DNA of 64,000 bases, taken from contig NZ_JBBMFC010000002.1 of NCBI RefSeq assembly GCF_040096225.1, forward strand, positions 62,001 to 126,000. The letters run 5' to 3'. The DNA comes from Hominiventricola aquisgranensis (lineage in GTDB: Bacteria > Bacillota > Clostridia > Lachnospirales > Lachnospiraceae). Under the pieces are notes generated by a model. That model was not told the DNA's origin, made no database searches, and worked only from the letters and a program-made list of their open reading frames with translations. The stretch's first letter is position 1; each line of letters begins with the position of its first letter. This document shows, in pieces, positions 15,665-24,063 of the stretch. A program made the position numbers and the translations under genes.

Positions 15665-16840
15665 ATGCGATATTTAAAACCACACTATTATGATAAATTT
15701 GTCTGTACGGCAGCTGATTGTCCGGACACTTGTTGTGCCGGATGGCAGATTATGATCGATGAGGATTCACTGGATCGATACGGAAAAGAACCGGGAGAGT
15801 TTGGAAAACGTCTGCGGAATTCTATCGACTGGGAAGAGGAGTGCTTTTATCAAAACAACAGCCGCTGTGCATTTCTAAATGATAAGAATCTATGTGAGCT
15901 CTACAAGGAACTGGGGCCGGATGCACTCTGTGATACATGTCGCATGTATCCAAGACATACGGAAGAATATGAGGGGCTCCGGGAGCTATCATTGTCTCTT
16001 TCCTGTCCGGAAGCTGCAAGGATCATGCTATCCTGCAAAGATCCGGTTCGGTTTCTGGAAGAGGAGACAGAGGAAGAGGATGATTTTGAAGAGTTTGATT
16101 TCATGATGTTTTCCCAGTTGGAGGATACCAGAGATGTTCTCTTTTCTGTTATACAGGACAGAAAGATTCCATTGACTCTTCGGATGGCAGTGTCAGAACA
16201 ACTGGCACAGAGCTATCAGATCTGTATGGAAGAGGGACAGGAGTTTGATATTGACGAGCTTCTACGGGATTGCCTGCGCCATCAGAAAGAGAAAACTCTG
16301 CAGGAATTTGTGACAAAATGTCTTTCTGAAAAAGGCGTGGATGCTGCATCCTTTCATCAGTGGGAGAAGCAAAAAGAAGAACTTCAGGTGCTTCGCAGAC
16401 TGGAACGTTTGCGTCCGACATGGGATAAGGTGCTTGGTGACGCTGACAGATGGCTTTATCAGGGAAACGAAGAAAATTATCGGCAGATCTGTGAAGAATT
16501 TCATCGAATGTACGGAGCACTGAGTGACCATAAAGAAGAATGGGAAAATCTGGGTGAGCAGCTTCTGATGTTCTTTGTCTATACATATTTTTGTGGAGCC
16601 GTCTATGACGATATGGTCTGTTCCAAGATGGAGCTGGCATTATTTTCGGTTCGTTGGATCCAGGAGTTCCTGATCACGCGGTGGCTGGAAAATGGTAAAC
16701 AGCTTTCTATGCAGGATGTGGAACAGATATCTTGCTGGTATGCACGGGAAATTGAACATTCCGATGATAATTTAAATGCCCTGGAAGACTGGCTGTTTGA
16801 AACATATGCACCGGAAGGATGTGTACTGGAAGAAGAATAA
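15665..16840 (+). CDS. FliB-like lysine N-methylase family protein
   Basis: A 391-residue protein that begins with the cysteine-rich region of the FliB family: FVCTAADCPDTCCAGW near residues 13-28 and further Cys pairs (about 61-66 and 83-88; CELYKELGPDALCDTCRMYPRH). FliB methylates flagellin lysines and the cysteines are thought to hold a metal or cluster. No flagellar genes are nearby, and such proteins are common in non-motile gut Clostridia, so the target may differ. An AGAAGG site precedes the ATG. Confidence 0.8.
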   Translation: MRYLKPHYYDKFVCTAADCPDTCCAGWQIMIDEDSLDRYGKEPGEFGKRLRNSIDWEEECFYQNNSRCAFLNDKNLCELYKELGPDALCDTCRMYPRHTEEYEGLRELSLSLSCPEAARIMLSCKDPVRFLEEETEEEDDFEEFDFMMFSQLEDTRDVLFSVIQDRKIPLTLRMAVSEQLAQSYQICMEEGQEFDIDELLRDCLRHQKEKTLQEFVTKCLSEKGVDAASFHQWEKQKEELQVLRRLERLRPTWDKVLGDADRWLYQGNEENYRQICEEFHRMYGALSDHKEEWENLGEQLLMFFVYTYFCGAVYDDMVCSKMELALFSVRWIQEFLITRWLENGKQLSMQDVEQISCWYAREIEHSDDNLNALEDWLFETYAPEGCVLEEE

Positions 16841-16844
16841 AGTA

Positions 16845-16885
16845 TTTTATTCGGTTGTTATTGACTCGGTTGAAACCGAATAAAA
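16845..16885. terminator. Bidirectional-type hairpin after the FliB-like gene
   Basis: TTTTATTCGGTT (16845-16856) and AACCGAATAAAA (16874-16885) are perfectly complementary arms with A/T ends, placed just after the stop codon. Confidence 0.72.
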
Positions 16886-16886
16886 A

Positions 16887-16915
16887 TTGACATTTATGTA
16901 TATCTTTATTATACT
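16887..16915 (+). promoter_or_regulatory. Near-consensus SigA promoter
   Basis: TTGACA (16887-16892), a 17-base spacer and TATACT (16910-16915). The start point would fall next to the GGAGG of the following gene, giving a very short leader. Confidence 0.82.
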
Positions 16916-16937
16916 AAGTACATGGAGGATTCTGCGT

Positions 16938-18314
16938 ATGTTTTATGGAAGAGAAATCGAAAGAAAAAAACTGTGTACTATGTTTCAGACAGATGGACAG
17001 ATGATTTCACTGATTTATGGAAGACGACGGATTGGAAAAAGTGAGCTTATTAAGCAGGTGCTAAAAGAAACAGAGATAAAAAGTATTTATTATGAGTGTA
17101 AGCAAACGACAGAACAGAATAATGTAGACAGTCTGGCAGAACTTATCAGTGAACTGTTTGAATTCCCCAAACCTGCATTTGAAAATATGGAAGTTTTGTT
17201 GCAGTTTCTGTTCCAAAAAGCGGAAAAAGAACAGTTGATCCTTGTTCTTGATGAATATCCTTATTTGCGTGAGAACTCAAAGGGACTTGACAGCATTTTA
17301 CAATCAGTTATAGATCACTATAAAGATACTTCGAATATGAAGCTGATTGTCTGTGGATCTTATGTGGATACGATGAAGGCGCTTCTGGAAAAACAGAATC
17401 CGTTGTATGGAAGAATTGATCTTACACTTAATCTGAAACCGATGGATTACTATGAATCGGCATTGTTTTATTCTGAATTTTCAGATGAAGATAAGGTAAG
17501 ATTATTCAGTGTGTTTGGGGGGATCCCGTATTATAACCGATTGATCAATTCTGGAAAAAGTGTGCGGGACAACATCATAGATTTGATCGCTTCTCCGGGT
17601 GCACGTCTGGAGAATGAAGTATCTATGTATCTGAATTCAGAAATTTCGAAAATTACAAATGCGAATGAAGTTTTTGAAGCACTCGCAAAAGGATTTTCCC
17701 GATATAAGGATATTTTGGATCAGTCGAATGTTTCAAGTGGACCGGCATTGATTGACATTCTTGATAAACTGATGCGTATGGATGTTGTTGCAAAAGAAGC
17801 CCCTATTAACGATGAAAACAACAAGAAAAAATCAGGATATTTTATTTCGGATAATCTGTCTTTATTTTATTATAAATATATTTTTAGAAATATGTCGAGA
17901 CTGAATATTATGGACCCTGATGTTTTCTATGACAGATATATTTCAGATGATTTTGAAACGAAATATGTGCCGAAAAGTTTTGAACGGATCTGCAAACAGT
18001 ATCTGATCAGAAAAAATCGAAAAGGTCTGATGGATGAGATCTTTGAAAAGATAGGAAAATATTATTATGATGATCCTGCTGAAAAGAAGAACGGGGAATT
18101 TGATATTGTAACACAAGATGACAGGGGGTATATTTTCTATGAAGCAAAATTCAGAAAAGATCCTGTCACAGAGAGTATTGTTCAAAATGAAATTCGGCAG
18201 GTAGAACAAACTGGTCTGAAATGTTATAAATATGGTTTTTTTTCAAGAGGGGGATTTACTTGTGAAAAAGAAGAAAATCGCATATTGATTGAATTAAGTG
18301 AATTGTATAGATGA
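16938..18314 (+). CDS. AAA ATPase with C-terminal DUF234 nuclease-like domain
   Basis: A 458-residue protein of the ATPase/DUF234 family (COG1672-like). The N-terminal ATPase has Walker A GRRRIGKSE near residue 30 and Walker B LVLDEYPYL near 112. The C-terminal part ends in GEFDIVTQD and YEAKFRK, the spaced acidic and lysine residues of a PD-(D/E)XK-type fold. The start follows a GGAGG site and homologues start MFYGRE. The biological role of the family is poorly known; associations with mobile elements and stress have been suggested. A strong private promoter makes it a single-gene unit. Confidence 0.84.
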   Translation: MFYGREIERKKLCTMFQTDGQMISLIYGRRRIGKSELIKQVLKETEIKSIYYECKQTTEQNNVDSLAELISELFEFPKPAFENMEVLLQFLFQKAEKEQLILVLDEYPYLRENSKGLDSILQSVIDHYKDTSNMKLIVCGSYVDTMKALLEKQNPLYGRIDLTLNLKPMDYYESALFYSEFSDEDKVRLFSVFGGIPYYNRLINSGKSVRDNIIDLIASPGARLENEVSMYLNSEISKITNANEVFEALAKGFSRYKDILDQSNVSSGPALIDILDKLMRMDVVAKEAPINDENNKKKSGYFISDNLSLFYYKYIFRNMSRLNIMDPDVFYDRYISDDFETKYVPKSFERICKQYLIRKNRKGLMDEIFEKIGKYYYDDPAEKKNGEFDIVTQDDRGYIFYEAKFRKDPVTESIVQNEIRQVEQTGLKCYKYGFFSRGGFTCEKEENRILIELSELYR

Positions 18315-18325
18315 GGAGCATTGAA

Positions 18326-19252
18326 ATGATATTACAGATTATGATTTTATTATTAGGATTTGTCCTGCTGGTAAAGGGGGCGGACTGGTTTGTGGAAGGT
18401 GCAGCCAGTATTGCAAGGAAGCTTGGTATTCCACAGTTGATCGTGGGTCTCACGATTGTTGCCATGGGAACCAGTATGCCGGAAGCAGCTGTCAGTATTA
18501 CGGCAGCTTTGAATGGTAATGCAGGAATTACCATTGGAAATGTAATTGGGAGCAACATTCTGAATGTATTTTTGATTCTTGGAATCACAGCAGTGATCAC
18601 CAATGTTGCGATTCAGAAATCAACGTTATATTATGAGATTCCTTTTATGACAGCCATTACAGTTGTAATGATGATATTTGGGAAGACAGCCGCATCCATT
18701 CCATTTTCGGAGGGCGTGATTTTCTGGATTCTATTTATTCTGTTTCTGGTGTATCTATTTATTATGGCGAAAAAAGGGACAGGGCAGGAAGAAGAGGAAG
18801 CAAGAAATATTCCTGTATGGAAATGCATCCTTTTTATGGTGATCGGCGGATTTATGGTTGTGAAGGGCAGTGATCTTGCAGTGAGCGGGGCATCTGAAAT
18901 TGCTAGATATTTTGGAATGAGTGAGCGATTTATCGGTCTGACCATCGTTGCATTTGGTACATCTCTTCCAGAGCTGGTGACTTCTGTGATGGCGGCGAAG
19001 AAAGGTAATGTAGGGATTGCCATTGGAAATATTGTGGGAAGTAATATCTTCAATATTTTATTTGTCATCGGAACAACAGCACTTATCTGTACGGTTCCAT
19101 TTGAACCCAAATTCCTGATTGATTCCGGAGTGGCCGTGTTCAGCGGTATATTACTGTGGGTTGGCACGTTCAGACATAAGGAACTTCGAAGATCTTGCGG
19201 AATTGTAATGTTGCTGTGTTATGCGGCATATTTTGCATATTTATGCATGTAA
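18326..19252 (+). CDS. Calcium/sodium antiporter, CaCA family (YrbG-like)
   Basis: A 308-residue membrane protein with about ten helices arranged as two related halves. The two alpha repeats are clear: GTSMPEAAVS followed by GNVIGSNILNV, and GTSLPELVTS followed by GNIVGSNIFNI; these carry the ion-binding acidic and polar residues. The start at 18326 follows GAGGAG by 6 bases; an ATG at 18311 overlaps the stop of the DUF234 ATPase gene but lacks a site. Confidence 0.9.
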   Translation: MILQIMILLLGFVLLVKGADWFVEGAASIARKLGIPQLIVGLTIVAMGTSMPEAAVSITAALNGNAGITIGNVIGSNILNVFLILGITAVITNVAIQKSTLYYEIPFMTAITVVMMIFGKTAASIPFSEGVIFWILFILFLVYLFIMAKKGTGQEEEEARNIPVWKCILFMVIGGFMVVKGSDLAVSGASEIARYFGMSERFIGLTIVAFGTSLPELVTSVMAAKKGNVGIAIGNIVGSNIFNILFVIGTTALICTVPFEPKFLIDSGVAVFSGILLWVGTFRHKELRRSCGIVMLLCYAAYFAYLCM

Positions 19253-19323
19253 GTAATAATATAGTGTGATGCTGCTGTGGATTTTGGGCAGACGTTTTGA
19301 ATGATTTGTTTTAGGAATTCCTC

Positions 19324-19353
19324 TTTACAGAATGCCGGATGACATGATATGAT
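19324..19353 (+). promoter_or_regulatory. Promoter of the glycine riboswitch leader
   Basis: TTTACA (19324-19329) and TATGAT (19348-19353) with an 18-base spacer, about 20 bases before the first aptamer. Confidence 0.55.
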
Positions 19354-19371
19354 ATATGTATATATGACCGG

Positions 19372-19548
19372 CTAACGATTACTCTAGACATCGGTGAATT
19401 CACCGGGGCCGAAGAAGCAAAACCTGGAAAGGCATCTTTTTCAGGAAGAAACTGACAGGCAAAAGGAAGGTAATCTCACGGAACTCTGGAGAGAATGGAA
19501 TCATTCCATCGCCTACGTGGCTATAACCAACTGGCAAAAGGACAGAGG
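19372..19548 (+). promoter_or_regulatory. Tandem glycine riboswitch
   Basis: Two glycine-aptamer-like units. The first (about 19377-19474) has P1 arms GATTAC/GTAATC, a P2 hairpin CGGTGAATTCACCG, and the conserved GCCGAAGAAGCAAA and CAGGCAAAAGGA segments. The second (about 19482-19548) starts AACTCTGGAGAG and ends GGCAAAAGGACAGAG, so P1 is CTCTG/CAGAG. Its middle (GCCTACGTGGC) departs from the usual CACCGAAGG motif. The P1 3' strand is also the 5' strand of the terminator stem, so glycine binding should relieve termination (on-switch). The class is from sequence memory. Confidence 0.78.
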
Positions 19549-19588
19549 GCAACAGATGTACAATAAGGCATCTGTGCGCTCTGTTTTT
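19541..19588 (+). terminator. Riboswitch-controlled terminator
   Basis: ACAGAG and ACAGATG pair with CATCTGT and CTCTGT, followed by five T. It overlaps the 3' end of the second glycine aptamer. Confidence 0.82.
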
Positions 19589-19655
19589 GTTTGTTTTAAA
19601 ACAAAGTGCATCATATATGGAGATGCAATAAGACAAATGGAGGATAGAATAAACA

Positions 19656-20918
19656 ATGAGAATGATGTTGGTTGGAGCCGGAGCAGTCGGTGAAAGTATG
19701 TTGAAGATTTTAAAATGGCGCGATCCAAAGGGAGAATGGCTGTCTTATGTGCTGGTGGGGGACTATGATGCTTCCAGAGCGCAGGAGGTAGTGGATCTTC
19801 TGGCAGATGAGCGCTTTTCTTATGCGCAGATCAATGCAACAGACAAGGAACAGATGAAGGACCTGATCCAGGATCATAAGATTGACTTTGTGATGGATGC
19901 GGCACCGCCATTTGCCAGTAACTATATTTTTGATGCTGCCTATGAAGCCGGAGCTAATTATGCCAATATGGGAACCTGGTCTGTTCCTATGGAGGAACCA
20001 GCATATGGCCTTGGAATTGAGAACAGCTACACGGAACCTATGACAAAATATAATTTTGATCGGCATGAACAGTGGAAGAAAAAGGGACAGATGGCAGTGA
20101 TCTGTCTTGGTATCGATCCGGGTGTGGTCAATGTCTTTGCAAAGTATGCGGCAACCCATCTGTTTGACAGGATGACAGAAGCACATGTGAAAGATGGTGG
20201 AAATCTTTCTGTGCCAGGAGCAGACCCGGATGCGATCCAGTTTGGATTCAATGTATGGACGGTTCTGGATGAAGTGATGAATCCCAATGTGGAGTATGAT
20301 CAGGAAAAGGGCGGACTTATTGTAGAAAAAGCCTTTGCCGGCCAGGAGACATTTCTGATGCCGGATGGAGTCGGTGAAAATACACTGGTTAAAGTAGAGC
20401 ATGAGGAAGTTGTGACATTTGCCCGTTTTCTGAAGCAGTATGGACTTAAAAAGGCAACGTTCAAGATCAGCCTTGATGACAATCTGATCACAGCACTGAA
20501 GGTGATCGATCATCTGGGCCTTCGCAGTCTGAAGCCGGTGCAGGTGGGCAATGTGAAGGTGGTTCCGAGAGATGTGGTAGCAGCCTGTGCACCGCAGCCG
20601 AAAGACATCGGAACGGAAATGATTGGTGAGATGCTGGTGGGCGTACATTGTATCGGAGAAAAAGACGGCGCAAGAAAAGAGTATTTCCTGTATCAGAATT
20701 TTGATAATCAGGCATCAATGGCACGTTGGGGTTCTCAGGCAGTAGTGGCTCAGACCGGATTTGGCGCAGCACTGGCAATTGAACTGATCGGCAGAGAAAT
20801 CTGGAAAGAAGCCGGAGTCTTCTCACCGGAATATTTTGATCCGGAACCTTATCTGAAGTTGATGGATGAGACTGGATATGAATGGCATGTGATGGAACTG
20901 CCAGTAAAAGAAAAGTAA
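19656..20918 (+). CDS. Saccharopine dehydrogenase-like oxidoreductase
   Basis: A 420-residue enzyme of the saccharopine dehydrogenase/carboxynorspermidine synthase family. The N-terminal NAD(P) fold has VGAGAVGES; a central GTWSVPMEEP segment and the CLGIDPGVVN region fit the family's substrate domain. Known members join amino acids reductively (saccharopine, carboxynorspermidine). The tandem glycine riboswitch in front indicates control by glycine, so a link to amino-acid metabolism is likely, but the reaction is unknown. A TGGAGG site lies upstream with slightly long spacing; the next in-frame ATG at 19662 is an alternative start. Confidence 0.8.
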   Translation: MRMMLVGAGAVGESMLKILKWRDPKGEWLSYVLVGDYDASRAQEVVDLLADERFSYAQINATDKEQMKDLIQDHKIDFVMDAAPPFASNYIFDAAYEAGANYANMGTWSVPMEEPAYGLGIENSYTEPMTKYNFDRHEQWKKKGQMAVICLGIDPGVVNVFAKYAATHLFDRMTEAHVKDGGNLSVPGADPDAIQFGFNVWTVLDEVMNPNVEYDQEKGGLIVEKAFAGQETFLMPDGVGENTLVKVEHEEVVTFARFLKQYGLKKATFKISLDDNLITALKVIDHLGLRSLKPVQVGNVKVVPRDVVAACAPQPKDIGTEMIGEMLVGVHCIGEKDGARKEYFLYQNFDNQASMARWGSQAVVAQTGFGAALAIELIGREIWKEAGVFSPEYFDPEPYLKLMDETGYEWHVMELPVKEK

Positions 20919-20924
20919 GAAAAG

Positions 20925-21957
20925 TCAGGCAGCACTGTAAAAAAGTGCTGCCTGTTCGGGATTTCCTTTCTTTTTCAAAATACGAAATGTACATTGTGTA
21001 GCGGATGTATATAATGGCTCCTGACCACTGGATGAAAAATCACCAAGGTTTTGCCGCAGCAATTCGGCAATAGCGGGACGTAAAAATCCATTCATGGCAT
21101 TTTGAACTACAATAAATGTTTTTCCGCAGGATATTTTTCGGTCTACTACTTTTGTATAATATGATCCTGCATTGCATACTACAAAACGACCGGTTTCGAG
21201 AATAAATTTTGCGTTCAGACTTTTTAGATTTCGTTCATGCAGTTCCTTCATGGTCTGTCCGAGTTTTTCGAAAATAAGAGGTTTTTCAGTTGAAATATCA
21301 TAGACAGTTCCGATTCCGCTGCCGAAATTAATAAATGAAAGATCTATTCCTTGCATTTGGCTGATACGTTCTGCTAGTGCATAACAATTTTGATAATATG
21401 TACACAGTAAATCTGCATCAAGAATCTGTGAACGAAGATGAACATGAATTCCTGCAATTCTGAGATGAGGAAAATTTAGAACAGAAGACATGAGCTGATT
21501 TTCATCAATTCCGAATTTGCTTGGAACTGCTGGTGTACCATCCATAGAAAAATTCGGATTCACACGCACACCGATAGAAATGTGTGCATTTTTTGATGCT
21601 GCATATGTTTCCAGAAGCTGCAATTCAGAAAAACTGTCTGCAATTATGGTACACTTTTCCCAGGCTTTTTTCAATGTCATCAATGTTTTTTCCCGGTGTA
21701 GAATAGAAAATCGATTCGTGAGCAATTCCAGTCTGTACTGCCAGCAATACTTCATTTGCAGATGCTGCATCAGCTCCAAATCCCTGTGCAGCAATAGATG
21801 CGACCAGAGGTGCAAATGGGTTGGTTTTTATGGAGTACAAGAATAATTCATCAGGCATGACTGACTGAAGAAACTGGCACCGTTCTATGATTTGTTGCCT
21901 GTCATAAAGATAGCAGGGAGCATTTTGTTGTATAAATGTAAGCTTTTTCTGGTCCAT
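20925..21957 (-). pseudogene. PLP-dependent decarboxylase (LysA/ODC fold), frameshifted and truncated
   Basis: The gene starts at 21957 (MDQKKLTFIQQNAPCYLYD, good GGAGG site) and encodes an alanine-racemase-fold decarboxylase like diaminopimelate decarboxylase: YSIKTNP carries the PLP lysine, and HVHLRSQ and FGSGIG are present. At a run of six T (21666-21671, minus-strand A6) the frame changes: IDDIEK continues as AWEKCTII in another frame, which a five-base run would restore. The second frame then ends early inside the hairpin at 20926-20954, without the expected C-terminal Cys-x-x-x-Asp region. So it carries both a frameshift and a missing end. A sequencing error could explain only the first. 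Confidence 0.72.
20926..20954. terminator. Hairpin shared by convergent genes
   Basis: CAGGCAGCACT (20926-20936) and AGTGCTGCCTG (20944-20954) form an 11-pair stem. On the minus strand it is followed by ACTTTTCTT. It lies between the saccharopine dehydrogenase-like gene and the broken decarboxylase, whose reading frame ends inside it. Confidence 0.75.
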
Positions 21958-22081
21958 GTTTTTCCTCCTGTTCGGATATTAAATTCGTAATTTCAGATAA
22001 TTATATCATGCTATTGATGCAGATGGGAAATTAAATAGCAAATAAAAATATACAAAATGTATTTATATTTCTTCGAACAAG

Positions 22082-22090
22082 TGCTATACT
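22082..22090 (+). promoter_or_regulatory. Extended -10 promoter of the AAA/Toprim pair
   Basis: TGC-TATACT at 22082-22090 lies just upstream of an AGGAGG site. The -35 region is AT-rich without a clear box. Confidence 0.45.
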
Positions 22091-22111
22091 ATGAATATCA
22101 GGAGGTAATTG

Positions 22112-23491
22112 ATGATGGAAAATGCGTATTTAGTCAGTTATTCAGTAAAAGGAATTAAAAATATAGATACGTTGGTTACGTTATCTTTTTACAAAAAAAC
22201 CATAGAGAAAGATTTAGATGTACAGAATTACAATATTAAGGGTATTTATGGAGTGAATGGTTCCGGAAAATCGGGTATTATCATGTCGGTTAAAATATTG
22301 AAAAATTTGATTTGGGATTCTAGCTATTTAAATAATCCAATTATTCAGAAAAATTTAGAGGAAATTGTTAATAAAAGAACAAAAGAATTATTTATACAGT
22401 TGGATTATTTGATGAAAATGGGAAAAACGGTCGAGTATTTCCGTTACGAGATTACTTTGTCGAAAGATGAGAATGAAAAATATGTGATTTCTCATGAACA
22501 ATTATTATCTCGAAATGCATTTTCAAAAAAAGAGGAGATGGAAACTATTTTCAGAATTTCCAATGGAGAGATAATTTCATTATATGAGAAGGAAAAAGAA
22601 AATGAAATTTCAAAAACTGTTTATCAAAAAACAATGAACCTATTGTCGTCGTCAACAATGAGTTCGCTATTTGTTGAAAAGATTTTTAAAATGTTTTACG
22701 ATAATGATCAAGGGAAAAACTCTTTGCTTTTCTTTAAACTGGCAATACTTTGTTTTTTGGGGAAAAATCTGCATGTATATATGGATGAATCCGATAATCA
22801 CAGAGAATATGTTGTACGGAACTCCATAGAACATCCTGAAGATTTGAAAAAATATAATACAGAAATTAATTTGATGATAAATCGTTTATGGAAACCAAAT
22901 AATGATTTTCGTGAAGTATTATCAGTTTCTGGGAATGTTGTTAATAAGTCCATGTATCAGCATTTTGAAAAAATAGTTGATGGATTATTTGAATTTCTGC
23001 ATATTTTTAAACCAGATTTAAAAAAGATTGAGATTGAGAAAAAAGAAAATAAAGATGTGTTTATCTGCGATCTGATTATGGTTTATGATTCCTATAAGAT
23101 TCATGCAGAATTTGAAAGTACGGGAATAAAGAAGTTGATCAGATTGTTTGGATATTTAAAAGAAATGGTGCAGGGAGGAATTGTTTTTATTGATGAATTA
23201 GATTCTAATCTTCACGATGTGTATTTGTGTGCATTGCTGGAATATCTTATGGAATATGGAGAGGGACAGCTTTGCTTTACAACGCATAATGTTGGGCCGA
23301 TGGATGTTTTGAAACAACGTAAGAAGTCGATAGACTTCCTGTCGGAAGATCATAAAATCTATTCGTGGAGAAAAAATGGAAATTATTCACCTTCAAAGCT
23401 TTACAGAAGTGGAATGATTGAAGGGTCTCCGTTTAACATTGATTCTATTGACTTTATAGGAGCTTTTGGATTAGACGGGGAGGATGAATAG
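22112..23491 (+). CDS. AAA-family ATPase (ABC-like, AAA_15 type)
   Basis: A 459-residue ATPase with Walker A GVNGSGKS near residue 48, a Walker B/D-loop segment IVFIDELDSNLHD near 360 and a TTHNV switch histidine near 395. This is the split ABC-type head of SMC/OLD-like enzymes found in many phage-defence pairs (for example RloA/AbiL types). Its start follows AGGAGG by six bases. Base composition is clearly more AT-rich than neighbouring metabolic genes, which suggests transfer. The stop overlaps the start of the next gene (GTG at 23491), so the two proteins are made together. Defence function is inferred. Confidence 0.78.
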   Translation: MMENAYLVSYSVKGIKNIDTLVTLSFYKKTIEKDLDVQNYNIKGIYGVNGSGKSGIIMSVKILKNLIWDSSYLNNPIIQKNLEEIVNKRTKELFIQLDYLMKMGKTVEYFRYEITLSKDENEKYVISHEQLLSRNAFSKKEEMETIFRISNGEIISLYEKEKENEISKTVYQKTMNLLSSSTMSSLFVEKIFKMFYDNDQGKNSLLFFKLAILCFLGKNLHVYMDESDNHREYVVRNSIEHPEDLKKYNTEINLMINRLWKPNNDFREVLSVSGNVVNKSMYQHFEKIVDGLFEFLHIFKPDLKKIEIEKKENKDVFICDLIMVYDSYKIHAEFESTGIKKLIRLFGYLKEMVQGGIVFIDELDSNLHDVYLCALLEYLMEYGEGQLCFTTHNVGPMDVLKQRKKSIDFLSEDHKIYSWRKNGNYSPSKLYRSGMIEGSPFNIDSIDFIGAFGLDGEDE

Positions 23492-24027
23492 TGGGACTAC
23501 AGTTGATATTTGTTGTTGAAACTAACAAGCATAGTAAATCTGACTGGATTTATATTAAAGAAACAGTAGAACATTTTTATTCCTATGATCGGACACAGGT
23601 GAAGTTAAGCGCTGTCTATATGGATGGGAAAGGCAATTATAACAGCAACAAGAAAGAGAGAGAAATAAAAGCTTTGATATCTCAATATCAGTCTACATCA
23701 AAAACAAATCATACTAATGTAATTTACTGTTTTGACTGTGATGATTATGATAATAAGATTGATGATCGAAATTTTTTGGAAGAAGTAAGGAAATACTGTG
23801 CTGGAGCAGGCTATGAATTTGTTTGGTTTTGTAAAGATGTAGAGCAGGTGTATATTGGAAAAAAAGTTGCTGACAGCCAAAAGGGGAAAGAAGCTGCTAG
23901 ATTTAAAACAAGAAAACAAATTAGTACGGTTGATTCTAAGAAACTTCTGATGGAAGAGTATCAAAGTAACACCAGTAATATTATGCGTGTATTGGATCAA
24001 TATCCAGAATTAATAAGAAAAAGGTAA
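23491..24027 (+). CDS. Toprim-like partner protein of the AAA ATPase
   Basis: A 178-residue protein starting at GTG 23491, one base inside the ATPase stop codon. The N-terminal strand LIFVVETN with a conserved Glu, and the later strand VIYCFDCDDYDN with clustered Asp, match the E...DxD layout of a Toprim metal site as in RloB/AbiLii and OLD nucleases. No other motif is visible. It pairs with the upstream ATPase as a probable effector. The family call is from motif order and context only. Confidence 0.62.
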   Translation: MGLQLIFVVETNKHSKSDWIYIKETVEHFYSYDRTQVKLSAVYMDGKGNYNSNKKEREIKALISQYQSTSKTNHTNVIYCFDCDDYDNKIDDRNFLEEVRKYCAGAGYEFVWFCKDVEQVYIGKKVADSQKGKEAARFKTRKQISTVDSKKLLMEEYQSNTSNIMRVLDQYPELIRKR

Positions 24028-24063
24028 GAGGTAAAAGTATTTTTTGGGGGATGGGGATCAGTT

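Noticed and set aside
19394..19693. A 99-codon frame over the glycine riboswitch
   Set aside because: It covers both aptamers and the terminator, so it is a by-product of conserved RNA sequence.
21517..21846. Plus-strand 109-codon frame opposite the decarboxylase
   Set aside because: It is a shadow of the clear PLP-decarboxylase sequence on the minus strand.
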